DNA of 64,000 nucleotides, taken from contig CM063113.1 of NCBI GenBank assembly GCA_031841125.1, positions 37,017,197-37,081,196 of the forward strand. The letters are read 5' to 3'. Below the pieces are notes generated by a model. It had not been told where the DNA came from. It ran no database searches and saw only the letters and a list, made by a program, of their open reading frames with translations. Origin of the DNA: Acanthococcus lagerstroemiae (lineage: Eukaryota > Arthropoda > Insecta > Hemiptera > Eriococcidae). Shown piece by piece: positions 1 to 12,900 of this stretch (position 1 is its first letter; each line of letters opens with the position of its first letter). Made by a program: the position numbers and the translations under genes.

Positions 1-259
1 GTATACTGAAAAAACATGAAAGAAAAAGGAAAACATAATTAATGGCGGAAAAATAAGAAAATAAAAAACACAAAAGAACATATAAGAAGTGACATGAAGC
101 GTTTGGGTCCGGTGGAAGGAGAAGAGAGGATGGGCACCCCATGAAGAAATGAGGTAGCCCATCGAGGCAGGAGGCTGGAGGTTGGGGCACACCTACATCA
201 GGCACAGGAGACCAGAGAAACCAAGAAACCTAGACAGTGGTCCAGCGGAGGCAGACATT

Positions 260-1158
260 TCAAAGGGCTTGTTTGATATTAGGATCATATTCTAGGCGTT
301 TGGAATAGAAAATGTCGATATCACTTATGGTGTTTTGGATTTCATTATAGAGTTTGAGCATGTTGTTTGGGGGTGAATTGAAGTAATGATTTTTTCTTGA
401 ACATTTCCTACGCATAGAGTATTGCGGAACAGTAAATCTACTTTACCCAGAATTATGTCACTGCACACCTTTCCATGAGTAAGATCATAAAGGAACCACA
501 ATCAGGGCCGCCGAGAGGGTGGGAGGGTACTTTTCCCCCGGGCCCGGGTTTTTTTGAGAGGGTCCGCAGAGTCACAGAAATTATAATTATCAAATAGAAA
601 ATATGCCGTTTTACGAGCAAATAATTTCAGTGTAGGCCCGCAGATTTTTCCCCCGGGCCTGGTTTGGCTCTTGGCGGCTCTGATCACAGTGATGCAGTAT
701 TTCTTCTTTTGGATAGACTAAGCATCTCAGAACCTACTAATAGTTCAGAGTAGGGTATATTAAATGGATGGTACTGAAAGGTCTTAAGATACCTAAATCT
801 CAAAAAACGGTTCTGAATATTTTCAATGGCGTCCACGGTTTCTTTTGTTACCGGATTCCATATAATAGCTGCAAATTGTAGGTGTGATCTGACCAATGAG
901 CAAAAGGGAAGTTTTAACGTGTCTAAATTTTGGACATCACGACTAAGTATACCTAATGATATAGCCTGTCATTCTTTTGGCTTTCCCAGTGACCAGCGAA
1001 ACGTGTTTCTCGCGTGTAAGTTCAGTCGTTTGTACATCCCCGCAAACAAAATTCCAATAACACAAGAAATTATTATTATTTTCTCATTTCTTGAAGGAAA
1101 GTGTTGCCCTTTAGGCCCAACCTCGTTGGAGAAGTACAGATCGCTATACCACTTCCTA
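260..1158 (-). mobile_element. Non-LTR retrotransposon (CR1/Jockey-like) RT 3' fragment, degenerate
   Basis: The minus strand encodes LDTLKLPFCSLVRSHLQFAA and IIWNPVTKETVDAIENIQNR, the typical thumb region after the RT of CR1/Jockey-type LINEs. The true ORF end, LKLYNEIQNTISDIDIFYSK followed by a stop at 260-262, lies beyond a nested MITE (503-682). At least one frameshift or stop is present near 960. Only the last third of an ORF2 remains, so it is a dead copy. Confidence 0.75.
503..682. mobile_element. hAT-like MITE, 180 bp, inserted in LINE remnant
   Basis: Terminal inverted repeats CAGGGCCGCCGAGAG / CTCTTGGCGGCTCTG flank a 180-bp AT-rich interior. The 8-bp flanks accacaat (495-502) and atcacagt (683-690) match at 6 of 8 positions, fitting an old hAT target duplication. 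The MITE interrupts the minus-strand LINE ORF, whose reading resumes on both sides. No coding capacity. Confidence 0.75.
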
Positions 1159-1713
1159 TTATAACAAATTTGAAATTGTAATGAAAAACAAGACGAGAAT
1201 GAGCGGCCGTGGTGTCGCCGGCTTCTGTTTCTGCTGCTGCTGAACCGACTGGCGCTTCAGCTGTTCGCGGATCTGCTGCAGCTCCTTCTTCAGCGCCCCG
1301 AGCTCCTGTATGTGTCGCGCGACTATTATCTTCATCTTCTCTTCTAGTTCTGCAATCTTCTGGTCGCGCAACTCGAGCTCGTTCTTCAGCCGCCGGTTCT
1401 CTTTACGGAGCTTGCCCCCCGGCAGCTTCGGCGACGTCGACGACTTCTTTGTCGACGCCGGCTTTGTCGCCTCCTGCTCCAATGACGTGGAGGCGACTCT
1501 TCTTCGCTTTTCTTTCTTCATCTTATCCCATCCGTTGTCGATGATCATTTGCTCGTTGTTGTAGCCCAGGGTACTTGGCAACACTGATGGCGGGGCTTGG
1601 GTCGCCGCTAGTGCTGTTGCTGTATCAGTAAGTCTGTCCAAGTTGCCGGGATTCGACCTCCGACGGTTGGGGGCTCCTACGTCCTCCCTTTTCTCTTGAT
1701 TGCCTTCTTCCAT
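1159..1713 (-). pseudogene. Gag-like ORF1 with coiled coil, probably LINE-derived
   Basis: An open frame on the minus strand starting at MEEGNQEKRED (ATG at 1713) encodes ~184 residues. A Ser/Pro/Thr-rich front is followed by a basic stretch (KKEKRRRVAST), then a clear heptad-type coiled coil (KENRRLKNELELRDQKIAEL and onward) and a Gln-rich tail. ORF1 proteins of animal LINEs often have such coiled coils. It lies directly 5' of the RT fragment on the same strand, so it may be the ORF1 of an internally deleted element, but I recognise no family. The open frame extends upstream into a palindromic repeat arm, which is probably not coding. Confidence 0.45.
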
Positions 1714-1717
1714 ATAA

Positions 1718-2145
1718 ACGAGTACCACACTCCTTGTATCAGCCTGTATTCCCTTGCGAGTATCACGTTCTTTGTACCAGCCTGTGAGCACTACCCTCTG
1801 CTAGTGCATCATCTTGCAGACGAGTCAGCAACCACGGGAGGGCATTTTCCATGTCTGCTTCGCGGACGGCGCTGATACAAGCGTCCGCTACGCTCCGCAG
1901 AGCACGTTGCACTTCATATTTTTTGGCGTGCTCATTTTTTTGGACGTTACGTTCGCTGGACGATGACAATCTCATGTTAGCGCAGTCCGCAAAGCAGACG
2001 TGAAAATGCTCTCCCGTGGTTGCAGACTCGTCTACAAGATGATGTACTAGCAGAGCGTAGTGCTCGCAGGCTGGTACAAGGAACGTGACGCTCGTAAGGG
2101 AATACAGGCTGATACGAGGAGTGTGGTATTCGCAGGCGAATGAAG
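1718..2145. repeat. Palindromic repeat, ~160-bp arms; arm recurs at 61,015
   Basis: Bases 1718-1880 are the inverted complement of 1985-2145 at about 90% identity (shared words cagcctgtattccctt, gacgagtc.gcaaccacggga). The spacer is about 105 bp. A third copy of the right arm lies at 61,015-61,140. It looks like a foldback element or its remnant; no terminal duplication was recognised. Confidence 0.7.
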
Positions 2146-2149
2146 TGTT

Positions 2150-2620
2150 GAGTCAATCAGTCAGTTTGTGTTACATGCATGGCTGGAATGTGCCAAAGTA
2201 AAGACAAGAAAATGTCAAAATAAATTTCCATGGAAATGATTATTTCATTCCTCCTCAAATGTAACGCGTTACGCGTAAAACGTCACGCGTAGAAGTTACG
2301 TTTTTCCGGTCTGTGTGGTACAGACATGAAAATGTAAAAAAATGGATCTAACGATGTGGAATGAAAATCCACCCCTCCCCTACAACCAGATTTATTTTTT
2401 CGGTATCGTCATTTTTACCGCCCTCTCTCCCCACCCTACTCATTTGAAACTGGTGAAAAATTGGAAAACATAGTCTTACCCATGCTAACAAGATGGAAGG
2501 AGCAAAATACGGCTGTGAATATAGTTCTACTATGTATTTGAAATATCATTGCCAGATATGTTGGTGGAGAGGGCGGAAATTTCTAGAGATGGTTTGGTAC
2601 CAAAATTTGGCCTTTATTTT
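2150..2620. other. AT-rich stretch without recognised gene
   Basis: This holds an ACGCGT-rich patch near 2270-2300 and pyrimidine-rich tracts. No open frame of note, RNA gene or clear repeat boundary was seen. Confidence 0.5.
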
Positions 2621-2621
2621 A

Positions 2622-3002
2622 TCAATATCTGTATTTATTTTTTCGCCCCCTCCCCCTTATCGATATCAATAAATATAAAAAATATTTCCCGAGGTTTGGG
2701 AACACGTGAAAGAAACATGCCACTATGAGCTTAAAATTTAAATGGAGATTAGCATGAAGATTGTGAGTTTGGGTTACATTTTTTGCTGGACCTAAAGGTT
2801 CCGAGTCATAATTTTCTTCGTCTTCAAATGGGGGTTCTGAATCACCGGATTTATTTTGGCGGTAGCTTTCTTTTCCAGTCCTTCCATCTTTGGCTCCATA
2901 GAGTTCCACATATGACTCCGCACATAAATTAACATTAACTGGCACCAGTCTTAACGCCTTAGCGATTTTTGAGGTTGCTTTGTCTGTCCCGTCAAACTCC
3001 AC
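2622..3002 (-). pseudogene. Unrecognised ORF, acidic, possible exon or retro-fragment
   Basis: The minus-strand frame has protein-like composition from TDKATSKIAKALRLVPVNVN through CAESYVELYGAKDGRTGKES to SEPPFEDEENYDSEPLGPAK, then turns into AT-rich nonsense. The frame begins with GTG, not ATG, and an acceptor-like cactagtctccccag sits just upstream. I do not recognise the family. It may be an exon of an unseen minus-strand gene or a transposon fragment. Confidence 0.3.
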
Positions 3003-3009
3003 CTTTCTC

Positions 3010-3927
3010 TGGGGAGACTAGTGTCGACCAATATTCATCTTAGCCCGGATCCGTGCCTCCGTGGATGTTCTTTTATTTTTTATTTCACATACGTGTCTAT
3101 ACATCGATTCATCCATCGACGTACGTATTTTTCGCTAAAACTGTGATATTCTTTCATTGGTGCCTCTGTCATGGATGTAAGCGGCGTAGCAGCCCCAAGA
3201 TCGAGTGTAAGTCTATTTTTGAACATCTTACGGTCCATATTTTTGTTACACCTTCAGTCTACAAGTTCCCCTCCTTTGTGTTTCTCTGGCCTTAACCATG
3301 TCCTTAGTGAGTCAGTCCAGATATGATTTTGTTTTCCTTATTCAGAGATAATATTTCAATACGCAAGAAAAGGAGTCAGAAAGTACAGTAATAGAATATG
3401 CAGATTATTTCGCATGTGATTCTCAAATTTCTCCTCTATTGGGGCTTAGTAGAGGGGCAAAGCCCCAAGCCTCCTTCAACTCCGTCTCTGGAACACCGCA
3501 GTGATTCGGAAATCGCGTACCAGTACGAGAGTACAATTCTTACGACATTTTTCGTCAATCTACTGGACTACTATAATGCGGGAATAAGTCCAGCACATAT
3601 ATGTAAGCGTTTTTTAGGAAGAGTAAACACCTCTTCAGTCCTCTCGAACTGACAAAGATCGCATTATTCGAGAACGGTAGCGGTCCATTATGTAATAAGC
3701 TCATACGCGTAAATTTAGGATTATAGGTCCGGCACAGAAAGTGCGCCCTCATTATTCCGGTATCTGCGATAAAACAAACGCGTTATTATGCCGCCAAAAT
3801 TGCGCTAATTTGCAGCAGCGGTCGATGCGACGTAATCGCCGTATTTAATGCGTTCGAAATTTTCAAGAACCTTTCCAGTATTTTGGCCGAACGCTAATTT
3901 GGCATAATTTTTTTATTTGTGTTTTAG
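3010..3927. other. Sequence upstream of first recognised exon
   Basis: Mostly AT-rich, with an inverted motif ggcttag...ggggcaaagccccaagcc at 3445-3475. One donor-like gagt/gtaagt at 3206 has the right phase to precede exon A, but the sequence before it has no LPMO features. No confident exon found. Confidence 0.4.
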
Positions 3928-3998
3928 GCTCTGTTCGGACTACATTAGCGGCTGGTTCGACATTCAACGCTACATGGCACCTCGCCTATCCACACCGG
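3928..3998 (+). CDS. Exon A: start of LPMO-like module seen in this window
   Basis: The exon is preceded by a T-rich acceptor ending in TTTTAG and followed by donor GTAAGTG. The open frame begins with two bases of a split codon and reads ...[13 protein letters not shown], ending in phase 0. It joins exactly to GGFRLQLLD in the exon at 30960, and together they form the edge of a PF03067/AA15-like beta-sandwich. The other two frames either stop or give no family match. This join was found by meaning as well as phase, so the 27-kb intron it implies is unusual but well supported. It contains an N-A-T sequon. The upstream exon must end in phase 1 and was not identified. Confidence 0.8.
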
Positions 3999-6900
3999 GT
4001 AAGTGTTATGTAATATTTGAAAAGTTATTTTTCTGCCTACGATAGTCGGCCTACCGATGCAAAAAATTATAATACGCTCAAGCCAATTGCCTCCGAACAA
4101 TGATATTTTAACCATGAAGCGAAATTATCGAAGATAAATATTTAGATATTAAATTATTGAACATAAAATACGAAATTAGGCTTGTAAGGGAAGCGAATCT
4201 TAATGATCACTTTGTTCGATTTTGTATGCTCGCGTTCGGTAACAATATGGTTGTGACTGTCTAAGTCTCATTTTACGTCATTGAGTAGAGTAGCTACTTA
4301 TCTGTCAATGTTTGAAAAAGAGATGGAAAATGGATTATGCTGCGCTTCCTTGTGTTCATTTCATTTGTGTGAGGTGGCGCATCGCCTCACCCAGAAGGAC
4401 CGGTAATCCAGGGTGAGTACACCAAAATTCCTGCAACCCCCGTAACGAAATCTAATACAGTTAACGATAAAAATATAAATAACCACTTTAGTATAGGTAC
4501 GTTGAACGTACGCTCCCTAAAAAATCATGAAAATTTAATAGAACTAGAGGAAGCTTTTCGAGACTCAAAAATTAAAATATTAGGCCTTTCCGAAGTTCGT
4601 AGACTGGGAGAAAAAATAACAAACACCCGTTCAGGCAACTTAATATACACAATAGGAAACAATATAGGGCAGAGGGGAGTGGGATTTCTCATAAAACCAG
4701 ACTACGTCAACAATGTGTTAGAACTGAAGGGAATATCAGACAGAATAGCACTTTTAAGAATAAGAATAAATAAAAGCGAATTAACTTGTATTCAAGTCTA
4801 CGCACCCACCACACTAGCTGAAGATATAGAAATGGAAGAATTCTATAATTCCTTAGATAAATTAATCGTAGAGACGAAAGTAACGAACAACAATTTAGTA
4901 ATAATGGGTGACTGGAACAGCCAGATAGGCCAAAAAGAAAAGGGAGAGAGGAATATAATAGGAAACTACGGACTCGGCAAGCGCAATGAACGGGGCTGGA
5001 GACTTCTGAGGTTTTGCCAAGAGCATAATTTGAAAATAACCAACAGTTTTTTCAAAAAAAGACAGGGTAAAAGATGGTCCTGGCTGTCACCTAATCAACA
5101 ACACAAAACATTGATAGATTATATACTAGTACCAACAAATAACAAAACAATAACAAACTTCGAAATATTTGGTATGGATAAGTTCAGGTTCTACACAGAT
5201 CACAGACTACTAGCGGTAACGTTAAAAGTCAAAGGTTTGTCAATAAACAGAAAATACGGAATGCATCAAAAAGCAACAGCAGTCGACTTTGTAAAATATA
5301 GGTCAGAACTTAAAGAGCTTTTGGGTTCACTAAATATGCAAAAAAATGCTGCAAGCATGCGGGACTTAGACCCAGACCAAATAAACAGTGAAATTAGTAA
5401 ATCGATAATGTCCGCCATACAAAACGCCCCCCGACACAACAAACGCAAACGCAAATGCGAACCCGCAAAACGTTGATAACACCGAACAAATAAAAACCTT
5501 ACATAAAAAAAGAACAAAAATCCTATCAATAAAAAATAAAACATTCGCCGATAGATTAGAACTAAACCTGGTATCAAAAGCTATACGTTATAAGATTAGA
5601 CAGAGGGACGAAGAAGATAGGAATCAAATCATTCGCGAAACAATAGAAGGTAACAAGAATATTAAAACTATGAAAAAAACACTCAGACTGGGCACTCAAT
5701 GGTCTACCCATTTTGTGAACGATGAAGGGAGGAAGGTAAGCGACAGACGTGAAATAAACGAATTTATAACGAAATACTACGAAGATTTATACAACGATAA
5801 CGAGAACATTAACTACGATAAACATACGCCATACCCTGCTGATCTTCAGCTAGAACCGGAGTTCACAAAAGACGAAATTAAGAATGTCATTAAATCATTA
5901 AAAGCCAACAAATGCCCAGCCCATGACAAAATAACTAATAAGTTCATAAAGGAAGGCGACGAAGAACTTATCAGGTCTTTATGGGTGCTATTCAATAAAA
6001 TCCGTCTGACTGGCAAAATTCCCACAGAATGGAAGCATTCGGATATAATACTGATCCCAAAAAAAGGCGACCGCCACAAGATTGAAAACTACCGTCCAAT
6101 CACTCTTCGTCTATCCATAGCCAAAGCATTTTCGAAAGTTATTCAAAATAGAATACAGCCTTTGCTCAACGAACAGCAGCCCAGAGAACAAGCCGGTTTT
6201 AGAAAGTCCTTTTCAACAATAGACCATTTACACACAATTAACCAGATAGTCGAAAAGAGTACCGAATATCAACTCCCCCTCCATATAGCCCTAATCGACT
6301 ACAGCAAAGCTTTCGACACCTTAAAACATAAAATTGTGCTAACATCAATAAGAAACCAGGGTATACCAGAAAATTTAGTTCTTTTAATTCAGGAGATGTA
6401 CAGCGGCTCAAAAGCACGAATAAAAACGGAAACGGAGGGGAGGTATTTCGATATCAGAAGAGGAGTCGCACAGGACGACCCACTATCGCCAATACTGTTC
6501 AATAGTGCACTTGAACAAATTTTCAGGAAAGTAAACTGGGACAATAAAGGAATAAATATAAACGGAACAAAAATCTCCAACTTAAGGTTCGCCGACGACG
6601 TACTAATCCTGTCCAAGTCAGAGCTCGAATTAAACGACATGATCGCCGAACTAGCGGATAAAGGCAGAGAGTCAGGCTTACAAATGAACATAAAAAAAAC
6701 GAAAAAATTAGCAAACCAAAAGAGTGTAACGAGAATGCAGCTGTACGATAAAGAAATAGAAACAATAGCAGAAGCAACATACCTATGTCAACAGCTATCA
6801 TTCGATCACCCCACTGAAAAAGAAATAGAAATAAGAATAACCAAAACGTGTAATAAGTACTGGTCACTCAAAGAAATATTCAAAGGTCCCTTCAAAAATT

Positions 6901-9900
6901 ATCAAAAAAGCGAAATATTTAACATGTGCGTTGTCCCGACCCTGGCGTATGGTTGCCAAACATGGACCCTGACCGAAGAAAACATTAAAAAAATAGTAAC
7001 CACCCAAAATTCCTTAGAAAGATCAATATTGGGTATCAATAAGAAAGACCGCATCAGGACAAGCGATATAAAAAAGAAATTAAAATACAACGTTAACGTA
7101 GCCAGATTTATCAGACGTCAGAAATGGAGGTGGGCGATACGCCATCTCAGACTTTGTAGTCCATTGCACTGTTCCTCAGTTGCTGTTTAGGATCAGCTCA
7201 GTAGCCTCACTTTATAGCCAACGTGAGAATTTTACTGAGCTCTATCCCTGTGACTTCACTGGGTACTGGATACTCTAGTCCCAGTGCTTCGCGTTTTGTC
7301 CCGGCTATTACTGGGCATTGGCATATGATATAGATCGAGGTTTTTTCCTCTTCTCTACAGTACCTACAGGAGCCGCTTTTTACCACTCTTATTTTATACC
7401 ACATGTGTTTTGTGGCCCCATGATCAGTTAGTTGTGAACCGATTTCCCTTGTTGGCATTCAGTAAAGAAAAACGGGACTATCGAAATTTCATGTAAATAC
7501 CATTAATTCACATCAACGAAAGCGACTAAACCTGTAAGATCTATTCTCTACGTATAGGCTAATTAAAAATTGAGATCAGCATGTAGCTGACAAAAACTGG
7601 TCAAAAATATTCAGTTCATTAAAATGACCCAAAAACAATACAAATCAAGTCATTGAATAAGAGTACAACCAAAGTTATTTTAACCTGTTTACAGCGTAAT
7701 ATGTTGCCTAATGCAATGTACGAAGGAACCGAACACGGGGCGCGCTAACCCGGGACTCAATCCGGAACTTTATGTCAGGTAACCCCGCAAGCCCGCGACT
7801 CAATCTGGCAAGAAACACCTTTTTGGGACTCAATTCGGAATCCCCAGCCTCCCACCGAGGAAGAATTTTATCTAAATGGAGAAACACCCCCTTACTTAAA
7901 TCCTGGGTACGGCCTTGGTGGGCGAGGCCAGTCCGGTTTCAAAGGTGGAGTATGGAGCGTATGAAAGTATGTACATCTGGTATTAGGTAAATATGAACAG
8001 GAATCGTATATTGATATCTACAGTGATAACTGTAAATGCAGAAGTACATATTGGAAAAGTTCCGTATTACTACGTCAATGATAAGAGAGAGAGAGAGGGA
8101 GAGTAATTCGAACGAAAACGCGAACGCATTGGGGGAAAAGATACAGATAATAAAAACGAAAGTACTCGTATATCGGATGAGAACGAAAGTAAAGCTTGAA
8201 GTTCTCCTCCAGTATTGTTCATAATTACGAGTAAATAATAATAATAATAAATTGAAAAATAGACTGTAGGTTGCAAGGAGATCCCATGCATCAAAGGTAA
8301 TAAAACAAAAATAAGGACTATGTTCACGAATATTGCTCGGCGGCAGTGCCCGACGAAAAAGAACTATATTAAATGATAATAATATCGTCCCAGTAAAAAA
8401 AAAAGAAGAAGAAAAAAAAAGAATATGCTCTGGTGATTACGAAACACGTATGAACACGAAATTGGGAAAAAATATTAGGGGATGAAAGTACTCTTAATAC
8501 TAAATAGTAAATAGTCCATAAAAAGTCCCTATTAAAGTGAAATAGTCTCGAAAAGAAAGTAAAATAGTCCTAAAACGTCCCTATAAAACTGCCTTTATGG
8601 GTATCAGATTAAAGGTCTTAGAAAATTGAACCTTATTTTTATATTTCTGTTCTTCCCAAATTATGTATATAACTTATAGTCCAGGGAAATTAGCATTTTT
8701 GATGGAATTAATTGCAGCACAGCTGAAACTTGGTACGATTGTTCAGCACCCTCTTCGGAAAAGTCCCGTAATTTCCCCTCCTCCCCCGGTGTGAGCATCA
8801 CCACCTCCCCCCCCCCGAGTCCAAAATGTGCCTCCGGAAACAGTCTTTGGCTTGTATCTAGCTTAAAGTTGAGTTATAGGAAAAATATTTATTACCAAAA
8901 CCAAAGAGCGTAAAATTCTCTACAAAAATGATATCTATGGTTTTTTTTTGTGAATCCCATACCAACCAAGATAATTGGCGTTCAAGATCACATAAGCATG
9001 TAAATATAGAGTATCCTACAATGTACACGGTATACAAACGCCGAACTCGTCACTCTAATCATGCGAGAAGCGTTAAACGCTGACGCTGTAATTTCAAATC
9101 CCTATTCGGACTTCCCAGACCGATGGCGCGCTAGCATCGGGCCTTCCTCCCTTTCCGCACTTCAGGAAATAGTGCCATAGAATTCTTATCAACGTTAGGA
9201 TACACTGTACGTAAACAATGCCTAGCATCTCATGTAATCCTAACGTTGATAAGGTTCTGTTGAATCTTGGGAAGTCCGAATACTAGATGGACCAGCTTGT
9301 TTTAGAAACCGGATTGAAGACAGACAATAGTTATGGAGCGACATGACTATTGGCGTTTGGACACTCCTGTAGGTGCGCTAATGTTGTGGATGAAAAGATG
9401 ATCCGGGTATTTTTACCACAAAAATATGTACAGGTGAAATGAGCTCTAGCATTTTCAGTATTGAAGAGAATTAAAGTGTCAGCCCTTATCATTTCCTTTC
9501 AGATGAGCCCAACTTGAGTTTTTTTGCAGAACATTTTTGCTCCTGATTATCTTTTCGTCCAAATACACCAATCAGCGCGCCACATTTCATTAGGCCGCTA
9601 GAGAGCGACTCTTTAGCATCCAAACGCGAATCGAACAAACACTCGTGCGAATTATGAAGAGTGAAGGCGGACTGACTCATCGACGCGGTGTTACCTCTAG
9701 CGTTTTGCAGCAGTGGATTCTTAGCGCCCCTGTCATATGCTTCATTTTTGCCCAGATTTGGAAAAGTTCACAAACTGTCAACCAGAAACGAGTGCTCAGC
9801 ATAAAGAATTGAGGGAATTACGAGTGCAGCATGATAGAAGGGATGTTCAAACTTTTTTAAACTGGCTGAGAGCCCATCATTTCTTCCCATATGTATCTGA

Positions 9901-12900
9901 ATTACAAGAGGGGATCTACCCGGGTTTACGGAGAGGATTCATGAAGGGGATGTGGAAGGGCTATACGACGGGTCTACAAAGGGCCTACATAAAGGGTATA
10001 CAGAGGGGCTACACGACAGCTTACAAAGGGGTTACTTAGAGGCATATAGAGAGGCTATAGACAGGTCTACAAAGGGCATACATAAAGGGTATAGCACGGG
10101 TGTCTCAACACCGTTGTATAGCTCAGGTAGTGAGAGGGCTACACGTAAATGAAGCGCTGTGATTGGCTAACCTGATGGATCCCCTCGAATGGAGTGCTCT
10201 GACTGGCTGCTGGCGGGGCAACATACTGGGTTGAGACAGGGCTAACGAGGGTCGATTTTCCAAGGGTCTCGAGCGAGTTTACACGAACTTGAGTTTTCCG
10301 CATCGGGATCACGAGCTTGTGGTTGCCGTAAAGTGGGTATCTCTTGTAGCCACGTGTTTGTAGAGGAGGTTGTTTAAACACAGAAAATTGTATGCATGTA
10401 GATTCGGATGAAGATGAATTCTTATAATAATAACGATAATAAAACGAAATTATATCATGTAATATTCTATGCATCCAGTCATGTGTTTTCGCGATTATTT
10501 CAGCGTTTGTATACTGCGTGCGTTGTAGGTTACCCCATATTTACATGCTGGTGTGATCTTGAACGCCGATTATCTTGGTTGGCATGGGATTCACGAAAAA
10601 AAAAAACATAGATATCATGTTTGTAGAAAATTTTACGCGCTTTAATTTTAGTGAGGAATATTTTTACCTATAACTCAATTTTAAACTAGATACAAGCCAG
10701 AAACTGTTTCCGGGGGCACTTTTTGGCCTCTGAGGGGCGATGCTCACACCGGGGGAGGAGGGGAGATCTCGGAGCTTTTCCGAAGAGGGTACTAAACAAT
10801 CGTACCAAGTTTCAACTGTGCTGCAATTAATTCCATCAAACACCTCTTTTTTTAGCTAATTCTCCTGAACTAGTAGCAATTTTGGATCAAAATACTTAAT
10901 TGCAACAAGTAATAAGGTTGTACAAAGCTAGCTCATTGGTTTCAGAATTTTCTGATTCGTGTAGAAAACCTCAATTGACCGAATAGGCTAGGGTGGAAAA
11001 AGAAAAGGGCTCTGCTTAAGAATCCGGGCCCTGGTTATTTATATAAGTGCGTATACTGTCAGAAAATGTGATGAGCTTACTGTTATTGGGGAGAAAAGAA
11101 GACATCTGGAAAAACTCGAACCCCCTTTTTAGTATAGTTTTCTCACAGCAGTTCCTAGTCCGAAAAAAATATGTATGACGGAAGGGGATGGGAGGTATAG
11201 ACATGTGCACAGATGAAATTGGTCATTACAGGCAACTTTACATCATAATTGTCCTTTAAGGAATTTGTTAAATTATTCGGACTAATTTTTAATTCAACTA
11301 CGAACGAGTTCATTGACCAACACTTGAATAAATTCAGTGTTTTGTTTTCACGATACTATAATCGTGTAAACTGGGCCCACGATTGGACGACTGGACGCTT
11401 TCATAGGATACGAATTGATTATTTCCCAGTTGAATGATATTCCAAACCGATATATTTCTAAGAACCGTAGAGCGGCTGTTCAATCTCGTAGAAGATAATC
11501 AGCTCGGTGAACTGGATGACTGCTCGAGTTTTTCAGATTGGATTTTAATAGCGTAGAAAGTAAAGCAAAAAAGCGCCGTGATGATAAATAGAGAACGAAA
11601 GGGAAGGGGGACGCGTGATGAAAGTGAAAAAAAATGAAGGAAAAAAAACCAACGACAAAAAGGATTTGATTCGACATTTATGTAATCGGCGGCGGCTCTT
11701 GCTTGTTTTCTATTCATTAATTTTAAGTACTCGACTCGACGGTAGCACGAAGTGCAGGTATGCTTGGTTTCAGAGTTAAATGAATATACATATGAGAAAT
11801 GAAAATGAAAATGAGGGAACGCTTAGAACGTTTTTAAATCGGTTGACGTGTTCAAAAACGTGTGTCGGTGAGGGGAAGGGCAGGGGAAAAAAGTAAAACC
11901 GAAATAACGGCCGAAAGTCTGCGAAGTCCACGTTACCGCAGTGAGATAATACGATCGTAAAGCCAAGACTCTAATGGGCATTCTGAAAAACGTGTGAATT
12001 ATTTTTGATTAATTACTCGCGTGTTTTTACGTACGTGTATATAAATAAACGCTCACAATGGTGCTGGTTTGAAACACAGGATCACCGGCGAAACCGCAGA
12101 ATAAGACGGCACGATCGTACCCCATTATTGTACCACCCCCTCCTACATCAAAGGCGCAAAAATTGAATAAATATGTGTAAAGTATATGATTTGTGCGGGG
12201 TTTATAAATCGTAAGGTGTCGATTACTTACCTCGAGTTGGTAGGCGTGGTAGAGAACTTCTGATCAGGGCAGGGTTTGATCAAGGGAGAAACGTTGTGGC
12301 TTGAGACTTCAAAAAAGCCTTGTCGGAAAAAGAAAGGTAAAACCGGGAGACGGTGATGTATGGATTTGGGTTGGCTCTACTTAGGTACTTACCGGTGAAA
12401 GAAGCGGGAGACGGCCAAGTTCCAGTGTTCGGTAGAGATAATTTTCAGGGTATACCTAACTGGATCAGCTGATTGCTATTTAAGACTGGTTCAGACCAGT
12501 GATGGGCGGTTCAAATCCTGTGCAAGAATCGCAAAAGAATCGCAGAACTGTGATTCGAATCGCGATTCTTTCATCAAGGGAATCGTAGTTTTTCACTCGT
12601 GGTTCTTTTGAGGATTTACGATTCCTTGAAAAAATGGCTTCCGTTATCTATTTAATGTTCTAACGTTGATCATCGCCATTATCGTGTTTCCTTGTTTCAG
12701 TTTCGGTATACTTTTTAAAAAGAGCGAATGAGCTCAATAAGCATGAATTTTAAATCCAGGATGGAAGTATTTCAATATAAATTTCAAACTAGGGCGGTAA
12801 CTTGTGTTACTTCAGGGGCGGAAATAGAGCGAAAACTTTGAGGGGCTGAAGCCTCAGCGCCTAAAATAGCTCTATAAAAATCCAAAAATCATAGCCCCAC

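Larger units (their letters stand above)
8676..10877. mobile_element. 2.2-kb foldback element with ~340-bp inverted arms
   Basis: The left arm (8676-9012) and right arm (10535-10877) are inverted complements: gatggaattaattgcagcac / gtgctgcaattaattccatc, cttgaacgccgattatcttg / caagataattggcgttcaag. The interior holds a nested MITE (9104-9284), an ORF fragment (9737-9905) and a short-unit minisatellite (9950-10110). No transposase was recognised, so it is non-autonomous or the interior has been replaced. Confidence 0.8.

Noticed and set aside
1209..1544. Plus-strand ORF rich in Ala/Ser
   Set aside because: Shadow of the coiled-coil ORF on the minus strand.
3100..3206. Possible exon ending at gagt/gtaagt with the phase needed before exon A
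   Set aside because: No LPMO-like motif, no clear acceptor; the frame reads as random AT-rich sequence.
12225..12236. Minus-strand splice donor ctcgag/gtaagt
   Set aside because: No open frame or second splice site to pair with it.
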